64,000 nucleotides of DNA. It comes from Prochlorococcus marinus XMU1412 (GTDB lineage: Bacteria; Cyanobacteriota; Cyanobacteriia; PCC-6307; Cyanobiaceae). Below are positions 18,675 to 28,892 of the stretch, in pieces. The stretch is from positions 207,526 to 271,525 of the forward strand of contig NZ_JAAORJ010000001.1 in assembly GCF_017696315.1 (NCBI RefSeq). Direction: 5' to 3'. Position 1 is the first letter of the stretch. The number at the start of each line of letters is the position of its first letter. The position numbers were made by a program, and so were the translations under genes. A model generated the notes under the pieces. The model saw only the letters and a list, made by a program, of their open reading frames with translations, was not told the origin of the DNA and searched no databases.

Positions 18675-19262
18675 TTATTGAAATTTAGGTGTTCTGTCAC
18701 CTTTTAATCTTTTACTTACACTCCTACTATTTTTGAGATACCAACGCCATTTTATATTTTTTGCCTTTGATATGCCAATTCTCGTAGTTTGAATAAGATC
18801 TTTTTCTTCTAGATTGGATTCTCTTGGAGAAATCCATAAAGATTTGTTATTAAGAACTTCAAGTGCGTTAAATGAAATGTCTACACTATATGTTTTAGTT
18901 ACTAGGCCAGGTCCCGAAGCTAATCTTTCATTCTTATTAGAGATAAAAACCGATCTTATCAAAACACCACTCGCAAAATTTTCTTTATCAGTAACTATGT
19001 TTAAACAATGATGAATGCCATAAGATTTGTAAATATAAAATGTGCCAGGTTTACCAAATAATGATTTGTTTGATTCAGTCATTTTACGGTAGCCATGACA
19101 GGCCTCTTCTTCCTGTGAATAAGCTTCAGTTTCAACAATAACCCCTTTAACTTGATCTATCTCATTATTTTTTTTTATGAGGTGGCAGCCTATTAAATCA
19201 GGAGCAACAAGTTTAGAGTGCCGAAAAAAAAAATTTTTTGGAAATAATTCTTCTTCTATTTT
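18675..19262 (-). CDS. mpg: 3-methyladenine DNA glycosylase (AAG/MPG family) with no canonical start codon
   Basis: Excises alkylated purines. The open frame encodes a complete AAG protein of about 195 residues: LVAPDLIGCHLI, VETEAY (catalytic Glu and Tyr), ACHGY (His), SLFGKPGTFYIY, CLNIV and LIRSV. The first in-frame ATG (19082) starts at MTESNK and would delete the catalytic Glu, Tyr and His. Upstream, back to a TGA at 19263-19265, there is no ATG, GTG or TTG. Candidates are AUA (19259-19257), or TTG at 19266 if one A of the A5 run (19263-19259) were missing. So this is a non-standard start, a frameshift or a sequencing indel. Confidence 0.75.
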   Translation of the reverse strand, partial: KIEEELFPKNFFFRHSKLVAPDLIGCHLIKKNNEIDQVKGVIVETEAYSQEEEACHGYRKMTESNKSLFGKPGTFYIYKSYGIHHCLNIVTDKENFASGVLIRSVFISNKNERLASGPGLVTKTYSVDISFNALEVLNNKSLWISPRESNLEEKDLIQTTRIGISKAKNIKWRWYLKNSRSVSKRLKGDRTPKFQ

Positions 19263-19428
19263 TCAATATCTATCTATAACATATTTAGCTGAGAAAAATA
19301 ATTAAGGCTATTAATTTATAATGATTTTCAAAAAGATGTGATTATTTTTTAAATTATTTATAATTCAAAGGATATATAAATATTATGTTCTCAATAAACT
19401 ATTATTTAATAATAAAGATATTAAAGAC

Positions 19429-19722
19429 ATGTCAAAAATAACTAAAGAGGAAGTTAAAAAAGTTGCTCATTTAGCGAGATTAGAACTTAACGGGAATGAA
19501 ATTAATAATCATGCAGAACAATTAGAAAAGATATTGGATTATATAAAACAACTTGAAAAAATTGATACAGATGATGTCCCCTGTACAACTAGAGCTATAG
19601 AGGTTGTAAATGTATTTAGAAAAGACGAAAAGAAAAATTCTGATTGCAATGAAGAACTTTTAGAATTGGGCCCATCGAAAGAGGATAAATATTTTAAAGT
19701 ACCAAAAATTATTAATGAATGA
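19429..19722 (+). CDS. gatC: Aspartyl/glutamyl-tRNA amidotransferase subunit C
   Basis: Small subunit of GatCAB, which converts Glu-tRNA(Gln) to Gln-tRNA(Gln). The 97-residue protein shows the family start KVAHLARLEL and the LDYIKQLEKIDTDDVP segment. gatA and gatB are not in the window, a common arrangement in cyanobacteria. It converges on crtR, with stops 5 bases apart. Confidence 0.95.
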   Translation: MSKITKEEVKKVAHLARLELNGNEINNHAEQLEKILDYIKQLEKIDTDDVPCTTRAIEVVNVFRKDEKKNSDCNEELLELGPSKEDKYFKVPKIINE

Positions 19723-19727
19723 GTAAG

Positions 19728-20759
19728 TTAGTTGCTTCCAATAAATGTTTTGTTGACTATCTTTAATAAAAATTTTTTTATTTTAAAGCTTGGATATAAA
19801 TTTATGATTTTTCGTATTTTCCCCCTCTTTTTACTATGACTCCTTACACCTATTAATAAATCATAAATAAAGTTAAAAATGTCTTCTTTACTTTCAAATA
19901 TACCAACCCTTTGGGGGGAGCCTTTTTTATCCAATAAAGGCTTGGTTTTTTCATAAGCTATTTTGTATTCAAACCAAGGAATCGAAGGCCAAAGATGATG
20001 AATGAGATGATAATTTTGTCCCATTATTAATAAATTCATAAATTTGCTTGGATAAACTCGAGAATTTATCCATTTATTTCTTGATCGAAATGGTCTATGG
20101 GGTAAATAATCAAAAAATATTCCTAAGGTAACCCCGACCATTAATGCTGGACCGAACCATAAATTATAAATTAAATTCATAAAGTCAAATTTCAAACCTG
20201 CCAAGATAATTGTTATGAATATTGATCTTTCAATTCCCCATTGTAGTAATTCATATCTTCGCCAAAGTTTTCTTTGAAAGAAAAATACCTCATGATAAAA
20301 AAATCTAGGAGCAATTAGCCAAATTGGACCAAAAGTACTGACAATATGATCTGGATCATTTTTGGGGTGATTTACATGTATATGATGTTGTAAATGAACT
20401 CTCGTAAAAACTGGAAAGCTAAACCCTAATAGAATTGCTGAGCCATGACCCATTGCTTGATTTATCCAAGGAACTGGATGAGCAGCTTTATGACAGGCAT
20501 CATGAATTACAGTACCTTCAATATGTAAAGCTAAAAACGCAGTGGCTACAAGTAAAGGTAAAGGCCAAACACCTCTATACCATTGCCATATGCTAAGAAA
20601 AGCAAGAAAATAACCGCCAAAAAATAAACCTAATGTTGGGTTCCAAAAACTTGGCGGATCTACGTAATTTTTAATCTCTTTTTGCCAATTAAATGTTTTT
20701 GAAGAATTAGTTTTTTTCGTTGTATTTTTACTGGTTAAGTTTGAAATCGTTTCTTTTAT
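19728..20759 (-). CDS. crtR: Beta-carotene hydroxylase CrtR, apparently started from AUA
   Basis: Di-iron membrane hydroxylase that adds the 3-hydroxyls of zeaxanthin. All three histidine boxes are encoded in one frame: HDACHKAAH, HLQHHIHVNH and HLIHHLW. The only in-frame ATG (20453) lies after the first box, so a protein started there could not bind iron. The frame is open for 102 codons further upstream, to TAA at 20763-20765, and contains no ATG, GTG or TTG. AUA at 20759-20757, the second codon after that stop, gives a 343-residue protein. ACG and ATT follow at once and are alternatives. Confidence 0.8.
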   Translation of the reverse strand: MKETISNLTSKNTTKKTNSSKTFNWQKEIKNYVDPPSFWNPTLGLFFGGYFLAFLSIWQWYRGVWPLPLLVATAFLALHIEGTVIHDACHKAAHPVPWINQAMGHGSAILLGFSFPVFTRVHLQHHIHVNHPKNDPDHIVSTFGPIWLIAPRFFYHEVFFFQRKLWRRYELLQWGIERSIFITIILAGLKFDFMNLIYNLWFGPALMVGVTLGIFFDYLPHRPFRSRNKWINSRVYPSKFMNLLIMGQNYHLIHHLWPSIPWFEYKIAYEKTKPLLDKKGSPQRVGIFESKEDIFNFIYDLLIGVRSHSKKRGKIRKIINLYPSFKIKKFLLKIVNKTFIGSN

Positions 20760-20785
20760 TCTTTAAATAATATAACTAATATTTT

Positions 20786-20865
20786 AAGATGATTGCATGC
20801 TTAAACATAAAAAATTTCTTTTAAGAGATTTTTAATTGAATTTAATGTGTCAAATTAATCATCTT
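20786..20865 (-). repeat. Inverted repeat in the crtR upstream region
   Basis: AAGATGATT (20786-20794) and AATCATCTT (20857-20865) are perfect 9-base inverted arms. They enclose an imperfect hairpin around AAATTTCTTTTAAGAGATTT. In a crtR transcript starting upstream they could form a stem before the AUA region. Role inferred only. Confidence 0.4.
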
Positions 20866-20915
20866 GAGAAAAAAAATTTTTAAAATAAACCTCTTTCAAT
20901 TATTATTTTATTTGA

Positions 20916-20997
20916 GCGGTCGTGGCGGAATTGGTAGACGCGCGAGTTTTAGGTACTCGTATCTTCGGGTGTGGGAGTTCAAGTCTCCCCGACCGCA
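20916..20997 (+). tRNA. tRNA-Leu (anticodon TAG)
   Basis: 82 bases, the length of a class II leucine tRNA with a long variable arm. The acceptor GCGGTCG pairs with CGACCGC, the D-arm contains TTGGTAGAC, and the anticodon stem CGAGT/ACTCG holds TAG. The T-arm is GGGAGTTCAAGTCTCCC. CCA is not encoded. Confidence 0.97.
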
Positions 20998-21068
20998 CTT
21001 AAGGAAATTCTGATAGATAGTTTGCTTATCTATATCAACTCTTATAATTTAATTGAGTAGTTAATCTA

Positions 21069-21518
21069 ATGAATAGTTTGATATTTTACTTGGGAACTTT
21101 TTATATTGTAATTGGGGTCATTTTCCTGACTGTACCTATAATTTATCTTGAGCTCGGCAAACCAAAAGACTTAATAAAAGCTTTTTTTAATTTATTAATA
21201 GGTTTGATATTAATAATTAAAAATAAAACATTAGATGAATCATTTTTTGTAATTTTCCTTTTTTTAACAGTACTAGTTATTTTTTATCTAGTAGAGATTT
21301 TTTTATCTAGATGGTACCAATTAACAGATATCGAAAAGAAAAAATTAACTACCTTTGTGGAGTTTAAAAACAACTTTTCGAAAATATTAGAGTCTATTAA
21401 TCTTGTATTTGGTGATTTCACGAAACCTTCAAATTTTTTTAATTTTGGTAGCAATAATAAAAATACAATCCAAAAAAAGTGGGTAAGAAATGATAAAAAT
21501 GATAATATAAAAGTCTGA
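21069..21518 (+). CDS. Membrane protein of unknown function upstream of ileS
   Basis: A 149-residue protein with three predicted membrane helices in the first 90 residues (GTFYIVIGVIFLTVP, LLIGLILII, FFVIFLFLTVLVIFYLVEIFL). A basic and asparagine-rich soluble tail follows. ATG start. The fold resembles cyanobacterial Ycf66-type small membrane proteins only in general layout, so I do not assign that name. It lies 120 bases ahead of ileS on the same strand. Confidence 0.7.
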   Translation: MNSLIFYLGTFYIVIGVIFLTVPIIYLELGKPKDLIKAFFNLLIGLILIIKNKTLDESFFVIFLFLTVLVIFYLVEIFLSRWYQLTDIEKKKLTTFVEFKNNFSKILESINLVFGDFTKPSNFFNFGSNNKNTIQKKWVRNDKNDNIKV

Positions 21519-21638
21519 AATTAAATAAATTGGTTATTTGAAAAATCCCAAAAAAACTACAGGTCAATTAAGAAAGAATATAATGAATTAGATTTATTTA
21601 AATAATTCTTTTGATCACCAATATTTTTATATCGTCGT

Positions 21639-24545
21639 ATGAAATCTCAAAATAGCAAAGAACAAAAATCAGACTTTTCTTATAAAGAAACTTTAAATTT
21701 ACTAAAAACTGACTTCTCAATGCGTGCTAACTCAGTTGTAAGAGAACCTGAGATTCAAAATTTTTGGGCAAACAATGATATTGATTTCCAATTAGGTTCA
21801 AGTAATTCAGGCGAAATATTTACATTACATGATGGGCCTCCCTACGCAAATGGAGCGCTTCATATGGGTCATGCCCTTAATAAAGTTTTAAAAGACATAA
21901 TTAATAAGTACAAAACCTTAAGAGGATTTAGGGTCCATTTCGTACCTGGTTGGGACTGCCATGGATTACCTATTGAATTAAAAGTTCTTCAGAATTTAAA
22001 ATCTGATGAAAGAAAGAATCTGGACATTCTAACTTTAAGAAAAAAGGCTACAGATTATGCCCATATCCAAATTAATAATCAAAAGGAGGGTTTCAAAAGG
22101 TGGGGCATATGGGGAGATTGGAATAACCCTTACTTAACTCTGAAGAAAAGTTATGAATCTGCTCAGATTGGAGTATTTGGGAAAATGTTTTTAAATGGTT
22201 ATATATATCGAGGTCTTAAACCTGTGCATTGGAGTCCAAGTTCAAGGACTGCACTTGCAGAAGCAGAATTAGAATACCCTGATGAACATTATTCAAAAAG
22301 TATTTATGTTTCATTAAAAATCACTAAAATACCTGAGGAAATTCTATTAAATTTCACCCAAGAAAATCTTAATATCAAAAAAGATTTTTTTCAAAATAAT
22401 TCTTTCATAACTATTTGGACCACTACTCCTTGGACCATACCTGCAAATGAAGCAGTTGCAGTAAATCCAAAAATAAATTACGTTTTTGCTATCGATGAAG
22501 AGAAACGAATTTACCTTTATGCAAAGGATTTATCTTCTGAAATAAGTAAAAAATTTAATAAAGAATTCAAGATGCTTCTAGAGGTTAAAGGCTCTAAATT
22601 GGAAAATATTGAATATCAACATCCCTCTAAGAATAAAAATTGCAGAATTGTAATTGGAGGAGATTATATTACTACAGAATCAGGGACTGGCATTGTTCAT
22701 ACTGCGCCTGGTCATGGGATAGATGATTTTAATGTGGGTCAAAAATATGATTTACCAATAACATGTGTCGTTGATGAAAAAGGCAACTTAAATGAATATT
22801 CTGGTCAATTCAAAGGATCAAATGTCCTGAAAGATGCAAATGATTTAATTATTGAATATTTACAAGGAAATAATTTACTTCTATTACAAGAAAATTATAA
22901 TCATAGATACCCGTATGATTGGAGAACCAAAAAACCAACTATTTTTAGGGCAACAGAACAATGGTTTGCGTCTGTAAATGGCTTTAGATCATCAGCATTA
23001 AAGGCAATCGAAGATGTTGAATGGATGCCAGAGACTGGAAAGAAAAGAATTTATTCTATGGTTGTTGGTAGAGGTGATTGGTGTATTTCTAGACAAAGGT
23101 CTTGGGGAGTCCCTATTCCAGTTTTTTATAAAAAAAATGGTAATGACATCCTCCTTAATAACGAGATAATTAATCATATTCAAGAACTTTTTAGTGAACA
23201 TGGAGCAGATATTTGGTGGGATTGGGATGTTAAAAATCTTTTGCCAGAAAATTATGCAAAAGAATCGGATCTATGGAAAAAAGGAACAGATACAATGGAT
23301 GTTTGGTTCGATTCAGGATCTAGCTGGGCCGCAGTATGTGAACTAAGAAGTGAATTAAAGTATCCAGCAGATCTTTATTTAGAGGGCTCAGATCAACATC
23401 GAGGATGGTTCCAGTCTTCTTTGCTAACATCTGTTGCGGTCAATAAAAAACCTCCATATAAGAAAGTTTTAACTCATGGTTTTGCACTTGATGAAAACGG
23501 CAGAAAAATGAGCAAATCTTTAGGAAATGTTGTTGATCCAAATATTATTATTAATGGAGGTAATAATAAAAAAACTGACCCTGCTTATGGTGCTGATGTT
23601 TTAAGGCTATGGGTTAGCTCTGTAGATTATTCAGTAGATGTTCCAATTGGTTCAAATATACTCAAGCAACTTTCTGACGTATATAGAAAAGTTCGTAATA
23701 CTGCAAGATATCTTCTAGGTAATATTCATGATTATGATCCTAAAATTGATAGTTTTGAAATTGATCAATTGCCTCTCTTAGATCAATGGATGTTAGGCAG
23801 ATTAGTTGAGGTTACAGATCAAATATCAAATGCTTATGAAAATTACGAATTTTCAAAATTTTTCCAAATCTTGCAAAGTTTTTGCGTTGTAGATCTATCA
23901 AATTTTTATTTGGATATTGCGAAAGATAGGTTATATGTAAGTTCTAAATCAGAATTTAGAAGAAGATCATGTCAGTTCGTCATGTCAAAAGTTGTTGAAA
24001 ATTTAGCCGTACTTATTTCTCCAGTGCTTTGTCATATGGCTGAAGATATTTGGCAAAATATTCCATATTCAACTGAAGAAAAATCAGTCTTTCAAAGAGG
24101 ATGGCCAATATTTTCGCAGTCATGGAAAAATCAAATACTTAATGAGCAAATTGCAAATTTAAGAAATTTGAGAGTTGAAATTAACAAGGCTATAGAAGGA
24201 TGTAGGAACAAACAAATAATTGGAGCAGCTTTAGAAACTGAAGTTAATTTTTTACCTAAAGATAAAGTTTTAAAAGATTCACTTACTTGGCTAGAAGAAT
24301 TTGGCAATCAAGATGTAGATTTATTTAGGGACTGGCTTATAGTATCAAACTTCCAAGTGGTATCCGATTTGGTGGAGAATTCTCTAATTATTGATAATAA
24401 TACAATTGGTAAGATTCAAATATTAAAAGCTCAAGGTCAAAAATGTGCTAGATGTTGGCATTATCAAAAAGAAACTTTTAATGGTATCCAAAATACAAAA
24501 TTATGCAAAAGATGTTCAAATATTATTAATTCTGAATTTATTTAG
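21639..24545 (+). CDS. ileS: Isoleucyl-tRNA synthetase
   Basis: Class Ia synthetase charging tRNA-Ile, with editing of valine. The 968-residue protein has HIGH-type HMGH in [14 protein letters not shown] (about residue 68), the CP1 editing domain, and KMSKS in [10 protein letters not shown] (about 622). The WFDSGSSWA segment and a C-terminal zinc knuckle CARCW...CKRC are also present. Normal length and domain order. Its end overlaps the convergent downstream gene by 4 bases. Confidence 0.98.
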   Translation: MKSQNSKEQKSDFSYKETLNLLKTDFSMRANSVVREPEIQNFWANNDIDFQLGSSNSGEIFTLHDGPPYANGALHMGHALNKVLKDIINKYKTLRGFRVHFVPGWDCHGLPIELKVLQNLKSDERKNLDILTLRKKATDYAHIQINNQKEGFKRWGIWGDWNNPYLTLKKSYESAQIGVFGKMFLNGYIYRGLKPVHWSPSSRTALAEAELEYPDEHYSKSIYVSLKITKIPEEILLNFTQENLNIKKDFFQNNSFITIWTTTPWTIPANEAVAVNPKINYVFAIDEEKRIYLYAKDLSSEISKKFNKEFKMLLEVKGSKLENIEYQHPSKNKNCRIVIGGDYITTESGTGIVHTAPGHGIDDFNVGQKYDLPITCVVDEKGNLNEYSGQFKGSNVLKDANDLIIEYLQGNNLLLLQENYNHRYPYDWRTKKPTIFRATEQWFASVNGFRSSALKAIEDVEWMPETGKKRIYSMVVGRGDWCISRQRSWGVPIPVFYKKNGNDILLNNEIINHIQELFSEHGADIWWDWDVKNLLPENYAKESDLWKKGTDTMDVWFDSGSSWAAVCELRSELKYPADLYLEGSDQHRGWFQSSLLTSVAVNKKPPYKKVLTHGFALDENGRKMSKSLGNVVDPNIIINGGNNKKTDPAYGADVLRLWVSSVDYSVDVPIGSNILKQLSDVYRKVRNTARYLLGNIHDYDPKIDSFEIDQLPLLDQWMLGRLVEVTDQISNAYENYEFSKFFQILQSFCVVDLSNFYLDIAKDRLYVSSKSEFRRRSCQFVMSKVVENLAVLISPVLCHMAEDIWQNIPYSTEEKSVFQRGWPIFSQSWKNQILNEQIANLRNLRVEINKAIEGCRNKQIIGAALETEVNFLPKDKVLKDSLTWLEEFGNQDVDLFRDWLIVSNFQVVSDLVENSLIIDNNTIGKIQILKAQGQKCARCWHYQKETFNGIQNTKLCKRCSNIINSEFI

Positions 24546-24850
24546 ATCCAGTTTTTTTGATTCAAAAAGAAAACTGAGTTTGAATTTTCTCTTATAAAAT
24601 TTTCTTCGGTTTCTGATAGCGGTGCTTTATAAAGTTTAAAGTTTTTAATTATATATGTAAGTGCAATAACTTTTTTTTCTGAATCTATTTCAATTGGATG
24701 AGTTGTTGAGCTACTGTAACCTCTGAAAATAAGTATTTCTAATTGTTCTTTTTGATTTTCTTTTGGAATAAAACCCTCTAGTTTAAGTATCCTATCAGGC
24801 ATCAAGGAACTTATTTTTTCAAGACTATTTATTAAATCAATTTTTGCCAT
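24542..24850 (-). CDS. Conserved cyanobacterial/plant-type protein of unknown function (DUF7734-like)
   Basis: A 102-residue soluble protein. The core [19 protein letters not shown] matches a small family I recall from cyanobacteria and plants (DUF7734, number from memory). ATG at 24850 is preferred over the upstream start at 24877 because it shortens the overlap with the preceding gene from 41 to 14 bases and gives [13 protein letters not shown]. Translationally coupled to the upstream membrane protein. Function unknown. Confidence 0.72.
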   Translation of the reverse strand: MAKIDLINSLEKISSLMPDRILKLEGFIPKENQKEQLEILIFRGYSSSTTHPIEIDSEKKVIALTYIIKNFKLYKAPLSETEENFIRENSNSVFFLNQKNWI

Positions 24851-25460
24851 TTTCTGAGAAGCAAGAGTTTCTACCATTTTTAGGTAATTTGATTATTGAC
24901 CATTGAACAAGGCCTAAAATATAAATTAATAATGAAAATAATCCCAAGAATTTTGCTACCGGCTGAGTAAAGTTAGCTCCAAAGAAAAAATTAAATAAAT
25001 TTTTTATAACAATATATAAATTTGAAGAAGGCTGAAGCCATATTGCACACGAATCCGAATTAATAAAATAAAAGCAGTTGAAGTTTTGTAAACTCTGAAT
25101 AAAGAAATTGAGAGATATAAAAGTTAACGTCCATCTCCATATTTTTGTCGTTGTGGTCAGGGAGTAAGAAAAATTATATTCTCTTAATTCATCATTAATA
25201 TCGTTCCAAAACCAAACTGAAACTGTCATTAATAATGTTGAAATATTTGTTATTACTAAAGCATAATTATACTTTCCTATTAAAAGTAAAAGGCTTATAA
25301 AAAATAAAAGGGATATTTTCCAATAAATTGATAGAAGTTTAATAACTGCTTTATTTCTTTTTTTAATTGACCAGACGGATAGAGTAACAGGAATTCCAAT
25401 AAGGAAAATTATTGAAAGTTGAAAGGATAGCCAAATAGAAAGTTGATTAAAAACGTTCAA
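24837..25460 (-). CDS. Polytopic membrane protein (DUF3177-like)
   Basis: A 207-residue protein with about five hydrophobic helices, an SLTTTTKIWRWTLTF loop and an LGLVQWSIIKLP C-terminal segment. These resemble the cyanobacterial DUF3177 family (assignment from memory). It overlaps the next gene by 14 bases, so the two form an operon. No catalytic motif is visible; function unknown. Confidence 0.7.
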   Translation of the reverse strand: MNVFNQLSIWLSFQLSIIFLIGIPVTLSVWSIKKRNKAVIKLLSIYWKISLLFFISLLLLIGKYNYALVITNISTLLMTVSVWFWNDINDELREYNFSYSLTTTTKIWRWTLTFISLNFFIQSLQNFNCFYFINSDSCAIWLQPSSNLYIVIKNLFNFFFGANFTQPVAKFLGLFSLLIYILGLVQWSIIKLPKNGRNSCFSENGKN

Positions 25461-25582
25461 AACTTTTTCTTTTTAAACACATAATAATTAAACATCAAAC
25501 TGTTACTTTTGATCTTACCATTGTCATAGTTATGAATATTATGCATCCTTATATTATTGCCTAGAAATATATTAATAATTGT

Positions 25583-26212
25583 ATGAGACAGCATGTTAAT
25601 CCCCTTAGTAGTAATTTCAATCAAATTGAGAGAATACCTTCTTTGAGCGAAATGTTTGATGATTCTAAATCGAATCTTCATTTGGATATAGGTTGTGCTG
25701 CTGGTGAGTTTCTTTTTGATTTAGCTTTAGTTAATACCAGTTGGAATTATTTAGGAATTGAAATCCGTGAGAAATTAGTCAAAAATGCTAAATTAAAAGT
25801 GTTTGAAAGAGAAATTAAAAATCTATATTTTATATTTGGAAATGCTAATAATATTTTGAATGATGTCCAAAGTAAATTTATTGTCAAAAATCTAAAAAGT
25901 CTTTCTTTTAATTTTCCTGATCCATGGTTTAAAAAGAGACATCATAAAAGGCGTGTAATTCAGCCAGAATTTTTTAATATTCTTTCAAATTCTTTGCAAA
26001 AAGGTACCTTAATTTTTATCAAAACGGATGTAAAGGATTTATTCGATTATATGGATTACACCATATTAAGTAGTTTTTATTTTAAAACAATAGATAAAAA
26101 AGATTTTAATTATTCGGAAAGTTTTAATCCAAATAAAGTTAAAACTAATCGGGAAAAATATGTGATTGTTAACCAACTTGATATTTTTGAAAGGATTTAT
26201 ATCAAAATTTAA
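25583..26212 (+). CDS. trmB: tRNA (guanine-N7-)-methyltransferase
   Basis: Methylates G46 of tRNAs. The 209-residue SAM-dependent enzyme has [10 protein letters not shown] (SAM loop), [10 protein letters not shown] and the diagnostic [16 protein letters not shown] block. The C-terminal TNREKYVI motif is present. ATG start. The stop is 7 bases from the convergent glmM stop. Confidence 0.96.
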   Translation: MRQHVNPLSSNFNQIERIPSLSEMFDDSKSNLHLDIGCAAGEFLFDLALVNTSWNYLGIEIREKLVKNAKLKVFEREIKNLYFIFGNANNILNDVQSKFIVKNLKSLSFNFPDPWFKKRHHKRRVIQPEFFNILSNSLQKGTLIFIKTDVKDLFDYMDYTILSSFYFKTIDKKDFNYSESFNPNKVKTNREKYVIVNQLDIFERIYIKI

Positions 26213-26219
26213 TACATCG

Positions 26220-27572
26220 TTATTTCATTATTTTCTCAATTTCTAAAAAGAGTTTGTTTGTTATTTCGCTTGATAAATAATCAACTTTCTTATGACTTTT
26301 GGCCTCAACGAGAACTCTTATAACGGGTTCTGTACCGCTAGGCCTTATATAAACTCTACAATTATCCGAATATATTTTCTGAAAAAACTCTATAGTTTGA
26401 TCAATTAATATTTTGGTTTCTGGATTTAATTTATTAAGATTAAAATTTAAATTGATATTGGTTAGTTTTTGAGGAAACGGTTTGAAACTACTTTTAAGCC
26501 AATCATTTAAATTAATATTTTTCTTTTTACAATATTTGGAAATTTGAAGTGCAGTCAATATCCCATCTCCACAAAAGTTATTAATTTTTGAAAGTATATG
26601 GCCTGACTGCTCACCTCCTAAAACAGCTTTTTTTTTCTTAATTGCTTCATGCACATATTTATCTCCAACATCCGTTCTATATAGAATTCCTCCAATTTTC
26701 TTCCAGGCTTTTTCAAATCCTAAGTTTGCCATTTGTGTTGATATTAGTAAATTATTTGCGAGAATTTTTTGTTCCATAAGTTCTCTTCCCCAAAGAAAAA
26801 GAATATGATCTCCATCTAAAACATTGCCTTTAGAATCTATTCCAATTACTCTATCTGCATCACCATCGAAGCTAAAACCCATATCTGCATGACTATCTTT
26901 TAATGCTTTTTTTAATGGTTCGAGGTTAGTAGACCCACAATTCATATTAATTTTCAACCCATTTATAGAGTTATTGATAACTTTTACATCAGCACCAAGA
27001 GACTGAAAAATTTTTTTTGCGCAGGTTGTCGCTGATCCATAGCATGTGTCTAAAATTATTTTTAACCCGTTTAGATTTTCTCCTCCCATTGTTTGGATAA
27101 GGCTTTTAATATAAATATCCATAAGATCTTTATTTGTATTTAAGGGAATTATTGTTGTAGGAACTGATATATTTTGATTTGTCTCTTCAATTATTTGTTG
27201 AATTTTATTTTCAAAATATTTAGAAATTTTTTGACCATTATGATCAAAAATTTTTATGCCATTATATTCTGGTGGATTATGACTTGCAGATATCATGATC
27301 CCACTACTAAGATTCTCTTGTTTGATTACAAAAGGGATCGCTGGGGTAGGGCATATTCCAATATTTATAAATTGTTTGCCACTTTTATTTATACCTTGTG
27401 TTATTGCCTGAAGCAGAATATCTCCGCTGATTCTTGTATCTCTCCCAATTAATATTGGACTTTTCTTCTCTAAAGTCGTACCTAGAGCATATCCTACTTT
27501 GTAGGCTAGAGAATAAGTTATCTCTTCATTAAATTTTCCTCTTATTCCATCAGTACCAAAGAGAGATTGCAT
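26220..27572 (-). CDS. glmM: Phosphoglucosamine mutase
   Basis: Interconverts glucosamine-6-phosphate and glucosamine-1-phosphate on the way to UDP-GlcNAc for peptidoglycan. The 450-residue alpha-D-phosphohexomutase has the N-terminal LFGTDGIRG, the phosphoserine loop [15 protein letters not shown], the magnesium loop [16 protein letters not shown] and the C-terminal [11 protein letters not shown]. Distinct from the second phosphohexomutase in this window at 59.0-60.5 kb. Confidence 0.97.
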   Translation of the reverse strand: MQSLFGTDGIRGKFNEEITYSLAYKVGYALGTTLEKKSPILIGRDTRISGDILLQAITQGINKSGKQFINIGICPTPAIPFVIKQENLSSGIMISASHNPPEYNGIKIFDHNGQKISKYFENKIQQIIEETNQNISVPTTIIPLNTNKDLMDIYIKSLIQTMGGENLNGLKIILDTCYGSATTCAKKIFQSLGADVKVINNSINGLKINMNCGSTNLEPLKKALKDSHADMGFSFDGDADRVIGIDSKGNVLDGDHILFLWGRELMEQKILANNLLISTQMANLGFEKAWKKIGGILYRTDVGDKYVHEAIKKKKAVLGGEQSGHILSKINNFCGDGILTALQISKYCKKKNINLNDWLKSSFKPFPQKLTNINLNFNLNKLNPETKILIDQTIEFFQKIYSDNCRVYIRPSGTEPVIRVLVEAKSHKKVDYLSSEITNKLFLEIEKIMK

Positions 27573-27683
27573 AATTAGGTTTCAGGAATCAAAGAAATTT
27601 TGATAATTATTCATTTTTTTATTTTATCAGTTGATTAAAAGCTTATAGATTGAGATACTCTTTATTTGTTTAACTTATTTAAG

Positions 27684-28256
27684 ATGTTTTTAGTTAGTTA
27701 TGCTTCAATAGTGCAATCTGAAAATCGAGAGCAAATTTTAAAGACAAATTTAAAAATTATATTCATATTGATTATATCTATTGTTATGGTTTCACTGCTT
27801 TTGTTTAAAAATTTCTTTTTTAAATCAACTTATCTTTTAAAGAGTTTTGGAGAATTATCTGTTGAACCTGAAATAGCTTTTACAAATAATAAGCCTACAT
27901 TTATGGAATTTTATGCTGAGTGGTGTGAAGTTTGCAAAGAAATGGCTCCTCAAGTGTCTGCTTTTAAAGATGAATACGAAAAAGATATTAATTTTGTTTT
28001 TTTAAATGTTGATAATCAAAAATGGGGTAACTATATCCAGAAATTTGATGTCAACGGGATTCCTCAAGTTAATCTTTTTGATAAAAATGGTAGTTTAATA
28101 TCTACTTTTATTGGTAAACAAGATGAAATAACAATAAGAGAATCAATTAATAATTTAGAAAAAGAAGAGAAACCCTATAGGGAAATTATTAATAATGAAT
28201 TTTCAACAATTCAAGAAAATAAAAACAATGAGGTTAGTCCTCGTAGTCATGGATAG
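27684..28256 (+). CDS. txlA: Membrane-anchored thioredoxin-like protein (TxlA/HCF164-like)
   Basis: One membrane helix (about residues 27-45) is followed by a thioredoxin domain with active site EWCEVCKEM and cis-proline segment NGIPQVNLF. Relatives TxlA and chloroplast HCF164 pass reductant across the thylakoid membrane for cytochrome assembly. ATG at 27684 is chosen over a TTG 18 bases upstream. The charged tail after residue 165 is low in conservation. It converges on thyX with a 2-base gap. Confidence 0.85.
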   Translation: MFLVSYASIVQSENREQILKTNLKIIFILIISIVMVSLLLFKNFFFKSTYLLKSFGELSVEPEIAFTNNKPTFMEFYAEWCEVCKEMAPQVSAFKDEYEKDINFVFLNVDNQKWGNYIQKFDVNGIPQVNLFDKNGSLISTFIGKQDEITIRESINNLEKEEKPYREIINNEFSTIQENKNNEVSPRSHG

Positions 28257-28258
28257 AA

Positions 28259-28891
28259 TTACCATTCTAAAGATTTCGATACAATCGGAAAACTTTGTTT
28301 AAAAATAGACTTGCAATCTTGGGCAATGGACTTGTGTTCTTTTTGGGTACCGTGACCTGATCTTAAATGAATATAATGGATCCACGATCTGCATGATCCA
28401 GACATATATATTCTTGTTGGAGTTGCTAATGGTAAAACAAATCTCGCACATTCTTTGGCTACGCCTTCAGCAAGTAAATCTTCATATAATTCTGAAGCAG
28501 CCTGAAAATGCAAACCAATTTTTTCATTGAATCTTTTTTTTAACTCATCAGGTAGGTCAGGGATGGAATTTTGTCTATTTTTAAAATCTTGACGCCTCAA
28601 CTCTGGTAAAGGAATGTTACCCAATTGGGAACTATCTGCATACCTCTGTGAAAATTCCTGGAAAGTAAATGACCTATGTCTTAAAATTTGGGCAGCTATT
28701 CCTCTGTTCGTTTCGATTTGTAAGGTCATAAATGACTGTTCAAAAACACTCCAATGTTCATTTTTAATGCAATAACTCAATAATTTCGAATAGTCCTCAT
28801 TCTCCTGATTTTTTGGATTACTAACTCTTGCGATGTAAGCCATTGTTTTTTCTGCATCAGGAGTTAGCGAAATTAGTTCAACTTTACTCAT
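28259..28891 (-). CDS. thyX: Flavin-dependent thymidylate synthase ThyX
   Basis: Makes dTMP from dUMP with FAD and methylene-tetrahydrofolate. The ThyX signature (RHRxxSxNEFSxRY form) appears as RHRSFTFQEFSQRY at residues 71-84, and SGSCRSWIHYIHLR is near the C-terminus. The 210-residue length is normal. ATG at 28891 leaves 1 base after dcd; a TTG at 28906 would overlap it. Operon with dcd supplies and uses dUMP. Confidence 0.96.
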   Translation of the reverse strand: MSKVELISLTPDAEKTMAYIARVSNPKNQENEDYSKLLSYCIKNEHWSVFEQSFMTLQIETNRGIAAQILRHRSFTFQEFSQRYADSSQLGNIPLPELRRQDFKNRQNSIPDLPDELKKRFNEKIGLHFQAASELYEDLLAEGVAKECARFVLPLATPTRIYMSGSCRSWIHYIHLRSGHGTQKEHKSIAQDCKSIFKQSFPIVSKSLEW

Positions 28892-28892
28892 T

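Noticed and set aside
25457-25681. 74-codon minus-strand frame at the trmB start
   Set aside because: It overlaps the conserved N-terminus of trmB and has poor composition. It most likely is a shadow in the promoter gap.
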